DNA from: Burkholderiales bacterium
Lineage (GTDB): Bacteria > Pseudomonadota > Gammaproteobacteria > Burkholderiales > Ga0077523
DNA: 64,000 nucleotides
Direction: 5' to 3'
NCBI GenBank assembly: GCA_019745565.1
Contig: JAIESW010000015.1
Location: 62,001 to 126,000, forward strand
Below are positions 16,040-27,831 of the stretch, piece after piece; within the stretch, counting starts at the first letter, position 1; the number at the start of each line of letters is the position of its first letter. Below the pieces are notes generated by a model. That model did no database searches. It was given only the letters and a program-made list of their open reading frames with translations, and was not told where the DNA came from. The position numbers were made by a program, and so were the translations under genes.

Positions 16040-17587
16040 ATGGAGCGTGTCCTGCACAGCGCCGCGTTCGGGCATTCGCGCAATCCCGTCGCGACCATTC
16101 TCGAGCGCATCGAGCGCCGCCTCGACGGGCTGTTCGGTGCCGTGTCGAATCCGTTGCGGCATCTCGGTGCGATCGGGTTCCTGCTGTTCTGGGTGATCGC
16201 CCTCACCGGCGTCTATCTCTACGCGGTCTTCGATACCAGCGTGGCCGGCGCGTACCGATCCACCGAAGCGCTGTCCGCCACGGCATACGGCTTCGGTGCC
16301 GTGGTGCGCGCACTGCATCGCTACGCGTCGGACGCGTTCGTCGCCGTGCTGCTGCTCCATCTCGCGCGCGAACTCGCGTTCGGCCGGGTGTCCGGCTTCC
16401 GCCGCTTCACCTGGCTCACCGGAGTGCCGCTGGTCTGGTTGACGTTCGCCGCCGGCATCGTCGGCTTCTGGCTGCTGTGGGACGAGGTGGCCGCCCTGAG
16501 CGCGGTCGCAACGACGGAATGGCTGGACGCGCTCGGCATCTTCGGCGAGACGCTGGCGCGGAACTTCCTCGGTGCCGCGGCCGTGAACGATCGGCTGTTC
16601 TCGCTGTTCGTCTTCCTCCACGTCGGCCTGCCGCTGCTGCTGCTCGCCGGCATGTGGATCCACGTGCAGCGGCTGGCGCGGCCCGACACGCGTCCCGCGC
16701 GATCGCTGACGGTGGGGACGGTCGGTGCGCTGATCGTGCTGTCCTTCCTGCAGCCCGCGCCGCTGGCGGCGCCCGCCGACCTCGGCCAGCTGCCGCAGGC
16801 CGTGAAGTTCGACTGGTTCTTTCTCGCTCCGAATGCGTTGAGCGAGCGTGGTTCGGCAGCCGTGCTGTGGCTCCTGGCAGCGGGCGGGACAGTGTTGCTG
16901 CTGTCGTTGCCGTGGCTCGTGCGCACCGTGCGCGCCCCGGTCGCGATCGTCGATCCGGCGAACTGCAACGGCTGCTCGCGCTGCTTCGACGACTGTCCCT
17001 ACGCCGCAGTGTCCATGACCCGGCGCGGCGACGGCGGTCTGGCCGTGGTGGACGCGGACCTGTGTGCCGGCTGCGGCATCTGCGCCGGGGCGTGTCCTTC
17101 GGCAACCCCGTTCCGCAGCGTGGCCGAGCTCGTGAGCGGCATCGACCTGCCGCACGATCCGGTGGACCGCATCCGTCGCGCGCTCACCGAGGTGCTCGCG
17201 GCAGGCGAGGCCCCGGTCGTTGCCTTCGGGTGCCGCCATGGCGCCGACCTGCGCGCGTTGGAGGCGAACGGCGTCCATGCGATTGCACTGGAATGCGCGG
17301 CACAACTGCCGCCAGCTTTCGTGGAGTACGCGCTGCGGCGCGGAGCCAGCGGTGTCGTGGTGGTGCGTTGTGCGGACGGCGCCTGCGAGTATCGCCTGGG
17401 TGACCGCTGGTCGGATGCACGCCTCGCTGGCGAGCGCGAGCCGCATCTGCGCGCCTCGGTGCCGCGCGATCGCGTACTCGTGGTCGGAGCGGGGGCAGGG
17501 GAGGAGCGCGACGTGATGACACGGATTGCACGCTGGCGTCGGCTGCCGGTGCATGCCGCCAGGCAGGAGGCCGGCGACCATGCGTAG
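16040..17587 (+). CDS. Cytochrome b / 2x[4Fe-4S] ferredoxin / FlpD (MvhD-like) fusion protein
   Basis: 515 aa in three modules. Residues 1-210 are a cytochrome b core with two His pairs spaced 14 apart (HRYASDAFVAVLLLH and HVGLPLLLLAGMWIH), as in bc-complex cytochrome b, so two b hemes. Further TM helices lead to a ferredoxin domain near 310-355 with CNGCSRCFDDCP and CAGCGICAGACP. Residues 390-465 match FlpD/MvhD (GCRHGADLR ... LECAAQLP ... VRCADGACEYRLGDRW), the 2Fe-2S subunit that links hydrogenase or formate dehydrogenase to heterodisulfide reductase. It could move electrons between quinone and a soluble partner. The 8-bp overlap with the next gene indicates an operon. Confidence 0.85.
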   Translation: MERVLHSAAFGHSRNPVATILERIERRLDGLFGAVSNPLRHLGAIGFLLFWVIALTGVYLYAVFDTSVAGAYRSTEALSATAYGFGAVVRALHRYASDAFVAVLLLHLARELAFGRVSGFRRFTWLTGVPLVWLTFAAGIVGFWLLWDEVAALSAVATTEWLDALGIFGETLARNFLGAAAVNDRLFSLFVFLHVGLPLLLLAGMWIHVQRLARPDTRPARSLTVGTVGALIVLSFLQPAPLAAPADLGQLPQAVKFDWFFLAPNALSERGSAAVLWLLAAGGTVLLLSLPWLVRTVRAPVAIVDPANCNGCSRCFDDCPYAAVSMTRRGDGGLAVVDADLCAGCGICAGACPSATPFRSVAELVSGIDLPHDPVDRIRRALTEVLAAGEAPVVAFGCRHGADLRALEANGVHAIALECAAQLPPAFVEYALRRGASGVVVVRCADGACEYRLGDRWSDARLAGEREPHLRASVPRDRVLVVGAGAGEERDVMTRIARWRRLPVHAARQEAGDHA

Positions 17588-18083
17588 CATCCTCGCGGTC
17601 CTGGGTCAGGCAGTGCTCTACGCGCTTTTCGCCGCGTTCGTGGGATTCTTCTCGACGCGTCCGCAGTATCGACCGCTGCCGGACGCGCACGCGCTGGTGA
17701 AGCTGAGCGTGAGCCACGCCGGCGCCCTCAAGGCCGATTGTCGCCGTCGCACTCGGGAGGAACTGGAGCGGCTTCCGCCGAACATGCGAGTGCCGGCGGA
17801 ATGCCCGCGGGAACGCTCGCCGCTCGTGATCGAACTGGCGCTCGACGGCCGGCTGCTGCACGCCGAGACGGCGATGCCCTCGGGGCTCGCGCGCGACGGT
17901 GCCGCCACCGTGTACCGCCGCTTCGTCGTGCCGGCGGGTACGCATCACATAGCCGTGCGCCTGAACGACGATGGGCGCGTGCCGGGCTTCACCCATCAGC
18001 GCGAAGCCGACCTGACGCTGGTTCCGGGCCAGGTTCTGGTCATCGACTTCGACAGCGAACGCAAGGAGGTCGTGCTGCTGTGA
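17580..18083 (+). CDS. Unknown protein with N-terminal membrane anchor
   Basis: 167 aa, one TM helix (about 6-25, AVLGQAVLYALFAAFVGFF), then a probably periplasmic beta-rich domain with two cysteines (KADCRRR and PAECPRE) and a strand-rich end (HHIAVRLNDDGRVPG ... GQVLVIDFDSERKEV). No family recognised. It is locked between the cytochrome b fusion (8-bp overlap) and the second heme-copper subunit (4-bp overlap, GTGA), so an accessory subunit of one of them is the natural guess. Confidence 0.7.
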   Translation: MRSILAVLGQAVLYALFAAFVGFFSTRPQYRPLPDAHALVKLSVSHAGALKADCRRRTREELERLPPNMRVPAECPRERSPLVIELALDGRLLHAETAMPSGLARDGAATVYRRFVVPAGTHHIAVRLNDDGRVPGFTHQREADLTLVPGQVLVIDFDSERKEVVLL

Positions 18084-19496
18084 GCCTCACTGTCCCCAGT
18101 GCACGTCCCTCCGCGCGGGTCGCGGGCGACCCGGCCTTTGCGCCGGCGCGTTATGCAATGTCGATCGTGCCCGCGACGCTCGCGACAGCGCGCGGGTGGC
18201 TGCTCCTCGGCGCCGTGGCTCTGGTGGGCTCCGGACTGTTCTCGGTGCTGCTCGTGCTCGCCCGCACGCCCTACGTGCAGCGGCTCGTGCCCGGCCTCGA
18301 TCTGTTTCACGCGGCGCTGGTGGTCCACGTGGACCTGTCGGTGCTGGTGTGGTTCTTCGCGGTGGGCGGAATGCTGTGGTCGCTGAACAGCCGCGCAGCC
18401 GCGGGGCGCTGGTCGCGCGCCGCGCTCGCGCTGGCCGCGGCCGGGACGGCGCTCATCGCACTCGGCCCCGTTGCCGGCGGCGCTCCGATCATGTCGAACT
18501 ACGTTCCGGTCCTCGATGGTCCGGTGTTCCTCGCCGGCCTGGCCGTGTTTGCGGCCGGGACAGCTCTCGCCATGGTGACGGCGTTGCTGGCGCCGGGGCG
18601 CGTGGGTGTGGTCATGGACGGCGCGGCCGCGATGCGGACCGGCCTGAATGCAGCGGCGGTGACTACGCTCGTCGCGCTCGGTGCGTTCGCGTGGTCGTTC
18701 GCGTCGGTACCCTCGGGCCTCGAAGGCAAGGCCTACTACGAACTCGTGTTCTGGGGCGGCGGCCACGTGCTGCAGTTCACCTGGACCCTGCTGATGCTGG
18801 TGGCCTGGCTCTGGCTGGCGGAGGCCGGCGGCCTGTCGCTGCCACTCAAACCCCGGGTCGCGGTGTCACTGTTCGCAGCGGCGCTGGCGTTCGTGTGCGT
18901 GACCCCGGTGATCTACGCGTTGCACGACGTCGCGTCCGTGGAGCATCGGAGACTGTTGACCTGGGCCATGCGGGCGGGCGGCGGCGTCGCCGTCGGACCG
19001 TTCGCGATCGCGATCCTGATCGCGTTCCGGCGTGACCGGCGCGGCACGGATCGGGCGCGGGCGCTGCGAGCCGCTCTGGCGATGTCGATGCTGCTGTTCC
19101 TGGCGGGCGGCCTGATCGGCTTCTTCATCCGCGGCAGCACGGTCACCATTCCTGCCCACTATCATGGCTGCATCGTCGGCGTGACGCTCGCGTTCATGGG
19201 CCTCGCCTACCATCTGATGCCGCGGCTGGGGCTGGGCGAGCCGTCCTGGCGACTCGCGCTCTGGCAACCGGTGGTCTATGGAGCAGGGCAGCTGATGCAC
19301 ATCGCGGGTCTGATGTGGTCCGGGGGCTACGGCGTCCAGCGCAAGGTGGCCGGAGGCGCGCAGGTGCTGGGCAGCATGCAGGAGGTGGCGGGCATGGCGT
19401 TGATGGGGTTCGGAGGGCTGGTCGCGATCATCGGCGGTGTCCTGTTCCTGCTGGTGGTGGCGGGTGCGATCCGCCGCCGGCGCGCGGAGGCGGTGC

Positions 19497-19504
<8 letters not shown>
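18080..19504 (+). CDS. Divergent heme-copper superfamily subunit I with altered CuB site
   Basis: 474-aa, about 12 TM. Heme-copper hallmarks are recognisable but changed: His83 in HVDLSVLVW (low-spin ligand), His229 in WGGGHVLQF (CuB, with no tyrosine four residues on), His282-Asp283 where other members have His-His, and PAHYHG (His360, His362) for the two hemes. A CuB site of His/His/Asp with no tyrosine argues against an O2 reductase; non-canonical NO reductase families with replaced CuB ligands (gNOR/nNOR) are the nearest idea, not proven. No CuA subunit accompanies it. GTG start overlaps the previous stop (GTGA). Confidence 0.75.
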
Positions 19505-23091
<3,587 letters not shown>

Positions 23092-23114
23092 GGATCGCCC
23101 GAAGGGGCAGGAGA

Positions 23115-23438
23115 ATGTGCGCCGGCGCCCGGTGGTTCGCGATCGCAGGCCTGCTGGTCGCGACCGCCGGCGCCCGGGGCGGGGAGCGCAGCGACGCAGA
23201 GCTCGCGTACTTCGTCCGTCACGACTGCGGTTCATGCCACGGCATGCGGCTGACCGGCGGACTCGGTCCGGCGCTCACGCCGGAAGCGCTGGCCGACAAG
23301 CCCGTGGGCTGGGTGCGGACCGTGATCCTCCACGGCGTCCCCGGCACCGCAATGCCGGGTTGGCGCGGTGTCATGACGGAGGACGAGGCGGGTCGCATGG
23401 CGGTTCAACTCAAGGAGCAGATCCATGAGAATCGTTGA
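23115..23438 (+). CDS. nirC: NirC-like c-type cytochrome
   Basis: 107 aa with a signal peptide (WFAIAGLLVATAGARGG), one heme site CGSCH near residue 38 and a distal Met in GTAMPGW. Small monoheme cytochromes in this position donate electrons to NirS or take part in its maturation. AGGAG almost touches the ATG at 23115, which is unusually close; the signal peptide supports this start. It overlaps nirF by 14 bp. Confidence 0.88.
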   Translation: MCAGARWFAIAGLLVATAGARGGERSDAELAYFVRHDCGSCHGMRLTGGLGPALTPEALADKPVGWVRTVILHGVPGTAMPGWRGVMTEDEAGRMAVQLKEQIHENR

Positions 23439-24606
23439 AGCTATGGTGGCCGTCGCGATGACGGCCGGTCTGTCCGCAGCCCTCGCGTGCGAGCAGATCG
23501 CGCCGCGCGGCACCGGCGACCTCGGTGTCGTGGTGGAGCGCGCCGCCGGGCGCCTGCAGCTGGTGGACACCAGCGCACGCACGGCACTGGCGGCGATCGA
23601 CGGGCTGGGCGATCTGTCGCATGCGTCGGTCGTCTTCTCGCGCGACGGGCGCTTCGGGTATGTGTTCGGACGCGACGGCGGCCTGTCGAAGGTGGACCTG
23701 CTTTGCCGCACCGTGGCGAAGCGGGTCGTTCAGGCGGGCAACAGCATTGGCGGCGCGATCTCGCAGGACGGCAAGCTGGTCGCCGTCGCCAACTACACGC
23801 CCGGGGGCGTGAAGGTGTTCGATGCCGATACGCTGGAACTCAGGGCCGACATCGCGGCCTGGTACGGCGAGGGCCGGCGCGCCAAGGTCGTGGGGCTCGA
23901 GGATGTGGCCGGCAGCCGGTTCGTCTTCAGCCTGTTCGAGGCCGGCGAGATCTGGATGGTCGACCTCGCCTCGGGAGTGCCGGTCGTCACGCGCTTCCCG
24001 GGGGTCGGGCGCGAACCCTACGATGCACTCGTCACACCGGACGGGCGCTACTACCTCGCAGGATTGTTCGGCGAGGACGGGCTCGCGCTGCTCGATCTTT
24101 GGCATCCGGAGCGCGGCGTGCGGCGCGTCCTCCCGGGGTATGGTCGAGGCGAGGATCGGCTCCCTGTCTACAAGATGCCGCACCTCGAAGGTTGGGCGCT
24201 GGCCGGGCGGTTCGCCTACCTGCCCGCGATCGGCCGCCACGAAGTGCTGGTGGTGGACATCGATACCTGGCAGGAAGCGGCGCGCATCCCCGTGGCAGGG
24301 CAGCCCGTGTTCGTGATGGCGCGGCCCGACGGGCGCCAGGTGTGGGTCAACTTCGCGCCGCCGGACAACGCGCTGGTACAGGTCGTGGACACCGAGACCC
24401 GCACCCTGGTGAGTACTCTGGAGCCCGGTCGCGTGGTGCTGCACCTCGAGTTCACGGCCCGCGGCGAAGCGGTCTGGATCTCGGCGCGGGATGACGATCG
24501 CGTGATCGTGTACGACACCGCGACGCTGCTGCCGCTTGCGACGCTGCAGGCAGACAAGCCGAGCGGCATCTTCTTCGCGAGCCGTGCGTTCCGCATCGGC
24601 CTGTAG
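23425..24606 (+). CDS. nirF: Heme d1 biosynthesis protein NirF
   Basis: 393 aa. N-terminal signal-like segment (EAMVAVAMTAGLSAALAC, with a cysteine that could be a lipoprotein site) followed by a d1-type beta-propeller homologous to NirS and NirN but without a c-heme motif. NirF is reported to act as a periplasmic dehydrogenase on a late d1 precursor. Repeated blade motifs such as SRDGRFGYVFGRDG and TPDGRYYLAGLFGEDG are visible. 14-bp overlap with nirC and 8 bp before nirDL. Confidence 0.93.
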   Translation: MRIVEAMVAVAMTAGLSAALACEQIAPRGTGDLGVVVERAAGRLQLVDTSARTALAAIDGLGDLSHASVVFSRDGRFGYVFGRDGGLSKVDLLCRTVAKRVVQAGNSIGGAISQDGKLVAVANYTPGGVKVFDADTLELRADIAAWYGEGRRAKVVGLEDVAGSRFVFSLFEAGEIWMVDLASGVPVVTRFPGVGREPYDALVTPDGRYYLAGLFGEDGLALLDLWHPERGVRRVLPGYGRGEDRLPVYKMPHLEGWALAGRFAYLPAIGRHEVLVVDIDTWQEAARIPVAGQPVFVMARPDGRQVWVNFAPPDNALVQVVDTETRTLVSTLEPGRVVLHLEFTARGEAVWISARDDDRVIVYDTATLLPLATLQADKPSGIFFASRAFRIGL

Positions 24607-24614
24607 GTGGCGCC

Positions 24615-25610
24615 GTGGATCTCATGGAGCTGCATCTCCTGAATCGTTTCCAGCGCGGCTTTCCGCTGGTGGATCGGCCCTTCGAGTCCGTGGCGCACCG
24701 CCTCGGGACCGACGAGGCCTGGGTGCTGGACGCGCTGGCCCGGATGACCGTCGCCGGCACCGTCGTCCGTGTCGGGCCCGTGTACGCTCCGAACACCGTG
24801 AGCGCGAGCACGCTCGCCGCTCTCGCCGTGCCGTCGGAACGTCTCGAGGCGATCGCCGCGCGAGTCAGTGAGCATCCGTCGGTCACGCACAACTACGCGC
24901 GCGGCCACTCGTGGAACCTGTGGCTGGTGGCGAACACCGCAGATCGGACGAGTCTCGATCGTGCGCTCGACGAGATCCGCCGCGCGGCCGACTGCGGACC
25001 GCTGCTCGACCTGCGGCTCGAGGAGGAGTACCACATCGACCTCGGCTTCAACCTGGAAGGCGGCGTACGACGCGAGAGTTGCGCGCCGTTCCGTCCGTCG
25101 ACCGGTGTCGTGGCGCTGACCGCCGCGGAACGACGGCTCGTGGATGCACTGGCTGCCGGGATTCCCCTGGTGCAGCGGCCCTTTGCCGAGATCGGGCACC
25201 GCTGCGGCATGCCGGAGCGCGAGCTGTTGCGGCGGTTGCAGGTGTGGACTGAGCAGGGCGTGATCCGTCGCTTCGGCGTGATCGTCCGGCATCGATCGCT
25301 CGGCTTCCAGGCGAACGTGATGGCGGTCTGGAACGTGCCCGACACGGAAGCTGCCGCGCGCGGCACCGCACTCGCACGGATTCCGGGCGTGACCTTGTGC
25401 TATCGCCGTCGGCGCTCGCTCCCGCACTGGCCCTACAACCTGTTCTGCATGGTGCACGGCCGGTGCGAGGCCGAAGTGCAATCGGTCCTGCGGGACGCCG
25501 TTCAGCGGTGCGACCTCGACCGGTTCCCGGCAGCTGTCCTGCCGACGCTCGCGCTCTACCGCCAGCGGGGACCAACCCACTGGCGGGCCGAGGTGGCTGC
25601 CCATGCATGA
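24615..25610 (+). CDS. nirDL: Fused siroheme decarboxylase NirDL
   Basis: 331 aa, two AsnC/Lrp-like units in tandem: residues 1-150 (NirD-like, LLNRFQRGFPLVDRPFESVA ... VTHNYARGHSWNLWLV) and 165-325 (NirL-like, LVDALAAGIPLVQRPFAEIG ... CYRRRRSLPHWPYNLFCMVHG). With NirG and NirH it decarboxylates siroheme to didecarboxysiroheme. The YRR-HWPYNL and HNY-WNL signatures are those of the active-site histidine regions. GTG at 24615 is used; an ATG 9 bp later is possible. Overlaps nirG by 8 bp. Confidence 0.92.
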   Translation: MDLMELHLLNRFQRGFPLVDRPFESVAHRLGTDEAWVLDALARMTVAGTVVRVGPVYAPNTVSASTLAALAVPSERLEAIAARVSEHPSVTHNYARGHSWNLWLVANTADRTSLDRALDEIRRAADCGPLLDLRLEEEYHIDLGFNLEGGVRRESCAPFRPSTGVVALTAAERRLVDALAAGIPLVQRPFAEIGHRCGMPERELLRRLQVWTEQGVIRRFGVIVRHRSLGFQANVMAVWNVPDTEAAARGTALARIPGVTLCYRRRRSLPHWPYNLFCMVHGRCEAEVQSVLRDAVQRCDLDRFPAAVLPTLALYRQRGPTHWRAEVAAHA

Positions 25611-26061
25611 CGCCGCGATGGACGACACCGATCGTCGCATCGTCAACGTGCTCCAGGACGCATTCCCGGTGAGCGCGCGGCCCTACCGGACTGCTGCGCG
25701 CCGGCTCGGCCTCACCGAGAGCGAACTCATCGGTCGCCTGAAGCGCCTGTTGCGGACAGGGGTGCTGTCCCGGTTCGGGCCGCTGTACCAGATCGAGCGC
25801 GCCGGAGGCCGGTACCTGCTGTGCGCCATGCGGGTGCCCCACGACCGGGTCGGAGCCGTGGCGGCCATGCTCGACGCGATGCCGGAGGTGGCGCACAACT
25901 ACGAGCGCGACCATGTGTTCAACCTCTGGTTCGTGCTCGCGGCCGAATCGCCCGCCGCGGTCGATCGGGCGGTCGATCGCATCGAGGACGTCACGGGCTT
26001 GCAGGTGTTCGCGTTTCCGAAGCAGCGCGAATACTTCCTGGATCTGCGCCTGACGGTATGA
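25603..26061 (+). CDS. nirG: Siroheme decarboxylase subunit NirG
   Basis: 152 aa, single Lrp/AsnC-like unit of the NirDLGH complex: wHTH-like start (DRRIVNVLQDAFPVSARPYR), then RFGPLYQIERAGG and VAHNYERDHVFNLWFVLA. The HNYER-HxFNLW signature matches NirG/NirD type. Overlaps nirDL by 8 bp and is separated from nirH by 4 bp. Confidence 0.9.
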   Translation: MHDAAMDDTDRRIVNVLQDAFPVSARPYRTAARRLGLTESELIGRLKRLLRTGVLSRFGPLYQIERAGGRYLLCAMRVPHDRVGAVAAMLDAMPEVAHNYERDHVFNLWFVLAAESPAAVDRAVDRIEDVTGLQVFAFPKQREYFLDLRLTV

Positions 26062-26065
26062 CGCG

Positions 26066-26602
26066 ATGAATGCCCCGACGCCGCCGACTGTCCTCGACCC
26101 GATCGATCGTGCCATCGTTGTTGCCACGCAGTCGGGGCTGCCGCTCACCAGCCGTCCCTACCATGCGATCGGGCGGACGCTGGGCGTGCCTGCGGACGAG
26201 GTGATGCGACGCGTCGAGCGCATGCGGGCCCTCGGGCTGATCCGCCGCATCGGCGTCGTTCCGAACCACTACGCAATCGGATACACCGCGAACGGCATGA
26301 CGGTGTGGGACGTGGACGATGCGCGGGTGGATGCTCTCGGCGATCTGGTAGGCGCGCTCGACGCCGTGAGTCACTGCTATCGCAGGCCGCGGCATTTGCC
26401 CGATTGGCCCTACAACCTGTTCGCGATGGTGCATGGGCGCAGCCGCGACGAGGCGGACGCGAAGGTGCGCGAGATCCGGACGATCCTGGGCGATGCCTGC
26501 CGCGCCTCCGAGATCCTCTACAGCGTGCGCATCCTCAAGAAGGCCGGATTGCGCCTCGCTCACCACGCCGGTGCACCACCGGCCCCCATCACTGCAGTCT
26601 GA
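26066..26602 (+). CDS. nirH: Siroheme decarboxylase subunit NirH
   Basis: 178 aa, fourth unit of the decarboxylase set: DRAIVVATQSGLPLTSRPYH, then RRIGVVPNHYAIGYTANGMT and the NirH/NirL signature CYRRPRHLPDWPYNLFAMVHG. Together with NirDL and NirG all four units of the complex are present. nirJ begins 20 bp downstream. Confidence 0.92.
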   Translation: MNAPTPPTVLDPIDRAIVVATQSGLPLTSRPYHAIGRTLGVPADEVMRRVERMRALGLIRRIGVVPNHYAIGYTANGMTVWDVDDARVDALGDLVGALDAVSHCYRRPRHLPDWPYNLFAMVHGRSRDEADAKVREIRTILGDACRASEILYSVRILKKAGLRLAHHAGAPPAPITAV

Positions 26603-26622
26603 CCTGGCAAGGGAGAAGATCC

Positions 26623-27831
26623 GTGCTGCGAATCACCCGAATGCTGCAATCGCTCGCCGCGCCGCCGACAGCGGCTCCGGCATCGGCGCCGACCGCGCCC
26701 GTCGTAATCTGGAACCTCATCCGGCGCTGCAACCTGTGCTGCGAGCATTGCTACTCCATTTCCGCGGACCGGGACTTCGCCGGCGAACTGTCGACCCGGG
26801 AAGCGTTCGACCTGCTCGAGGACCTCGCGGCGTTCGGCGTTCCAGCCCTCATCCTGAGCGGCGGGGAGCCATTGCTGCGCGGCGATCTGTTCGAGTTGAC
26901 CGCGAAGGCCAAGGCGCTGGGCATCCGTTACGTGGGGCTGTCGACCAATGGCACGGCGATCGACGAATCCATGGCCGAGCGTATCGCCGCGGCCGGATTC
27001 GACTACGTGGGCATCAGCCTGGACGGTCGGCGCGAAACGCACGACCGCGTACGCCGGCAGGCGGGTGCCTACGACGGTGCGCTGGGCGGACTGCGTCGCA
27101 CGCGTGATCGCGGCGTGAAGGTCGGCGTGCGCTTCACGCTGACCGAGCGCAATGCGGCGGATCTGGATCACCTGCTCGACGTGCTCGAGACCGAGGATAT
27201 CCACCGGTTCTACCTGTCCCACCTGAACTATGGCGGGCGCGGCAACGTGAACCGCGGTCGCGACGCACTGCATGCGTCCACGCGTCGTGCGATGGACCGT
27301 ATCTTTGATGCCTGCTGGACCGGCATCGAGACCGGACGGCCGCGCGAGTTCACGAGCGGCAACAACGACGCCGATGGCGTGTACCTGCTGCAGTGGGTCC
27401 AGGCGCGGATGCCGGAGCGGGCGGCGCAGTTGCGTGCCAGGCTGGTGCAATGGGGCGGCAACGCGACCGGTGTCGCGATCGCCAACATCGACAACCTGGG
27501 CAACGTGCACCCGGATACCTACTGGTGGGACCATACCCTCGGCAACGTGAGGACGCAGCGGTTCTCCAGCATCTGGCGGGAGACGCGCGATCCGCTGATG
27601 CTCGGGCTGCGGATGCGCCCGCGTCCGGTGAAGGGCCGCTGCGCGGCGTGCGTGCATCTCGCGATCTGCGGCGGCAATACGCGGGTGCGTGCGCTCCAGG
27701 TGACCGGGGATCCGTGGGAGGAGGATCCCGGGTGTTATCTGTCCGACGACGAGATCGGCGCGTCCGACGTCGGGCGACGCGTGACGTTGACGCCCTACCG
27801 GCGTGCTGTAGGAGGCCGAGCGCATGCGTAG
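26623..27831 (+). CDS. nirJ: Heme d1 biosynthesis radical SAM protein NirJ
   Basis: 402 aa. Radical SAM core with Cys-X3-Cys-X2-Cys in RRCNLCCEHCYS, the GGEP motif (ILSGGEPLLRGD) and a C-terminal cysteine-rich auxiliary cluster region (CAACVHLAICGGNTRVR ... GCYLSDDE). NirJ removes propionate side chains from didecarboxysiroheme on the way to d1. GTG at 26623 is chosen for its GGGAG ribosome site 7 bp upstream; an ATG 18 bp later is the alternative. Overlaps nirN by 8 bp. Confidence 0.94.
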   Translation: MLRITRMLQSLAAPPTAAPASAPTAPVVIWNLIRRCNLCCEHCYSISADRDFAGELSTREAFDLLEDLAAFGVPALILSGGEPLLRGDLFELTAKAKALGIRYVGLSTNGTAIDESMAERIAAAGFDYVGISLDGRRETHDRVRRQAGAYDGALGGLRRTRDRGVKVGVRFTLTERNAADLDHLLDVLETEDIHRFYLSHLNYGGRGNVNRGRDALHASTRRAMDRIFDACWTGIETGRPREFTSGNNDADGVYLLQWVQARMPERAAQLRARLVQWGGNATGVAIANIDNLGNVHPDTYWWDHTLGNVRTQRFSSIWRETRDPLMLGLRMRPRPVKGRCAACVHLAICGGNTRVRALQVTGDPWEEDPGCYLSDDEIGASDVGRRVTLTPYRRAVGGRAHA

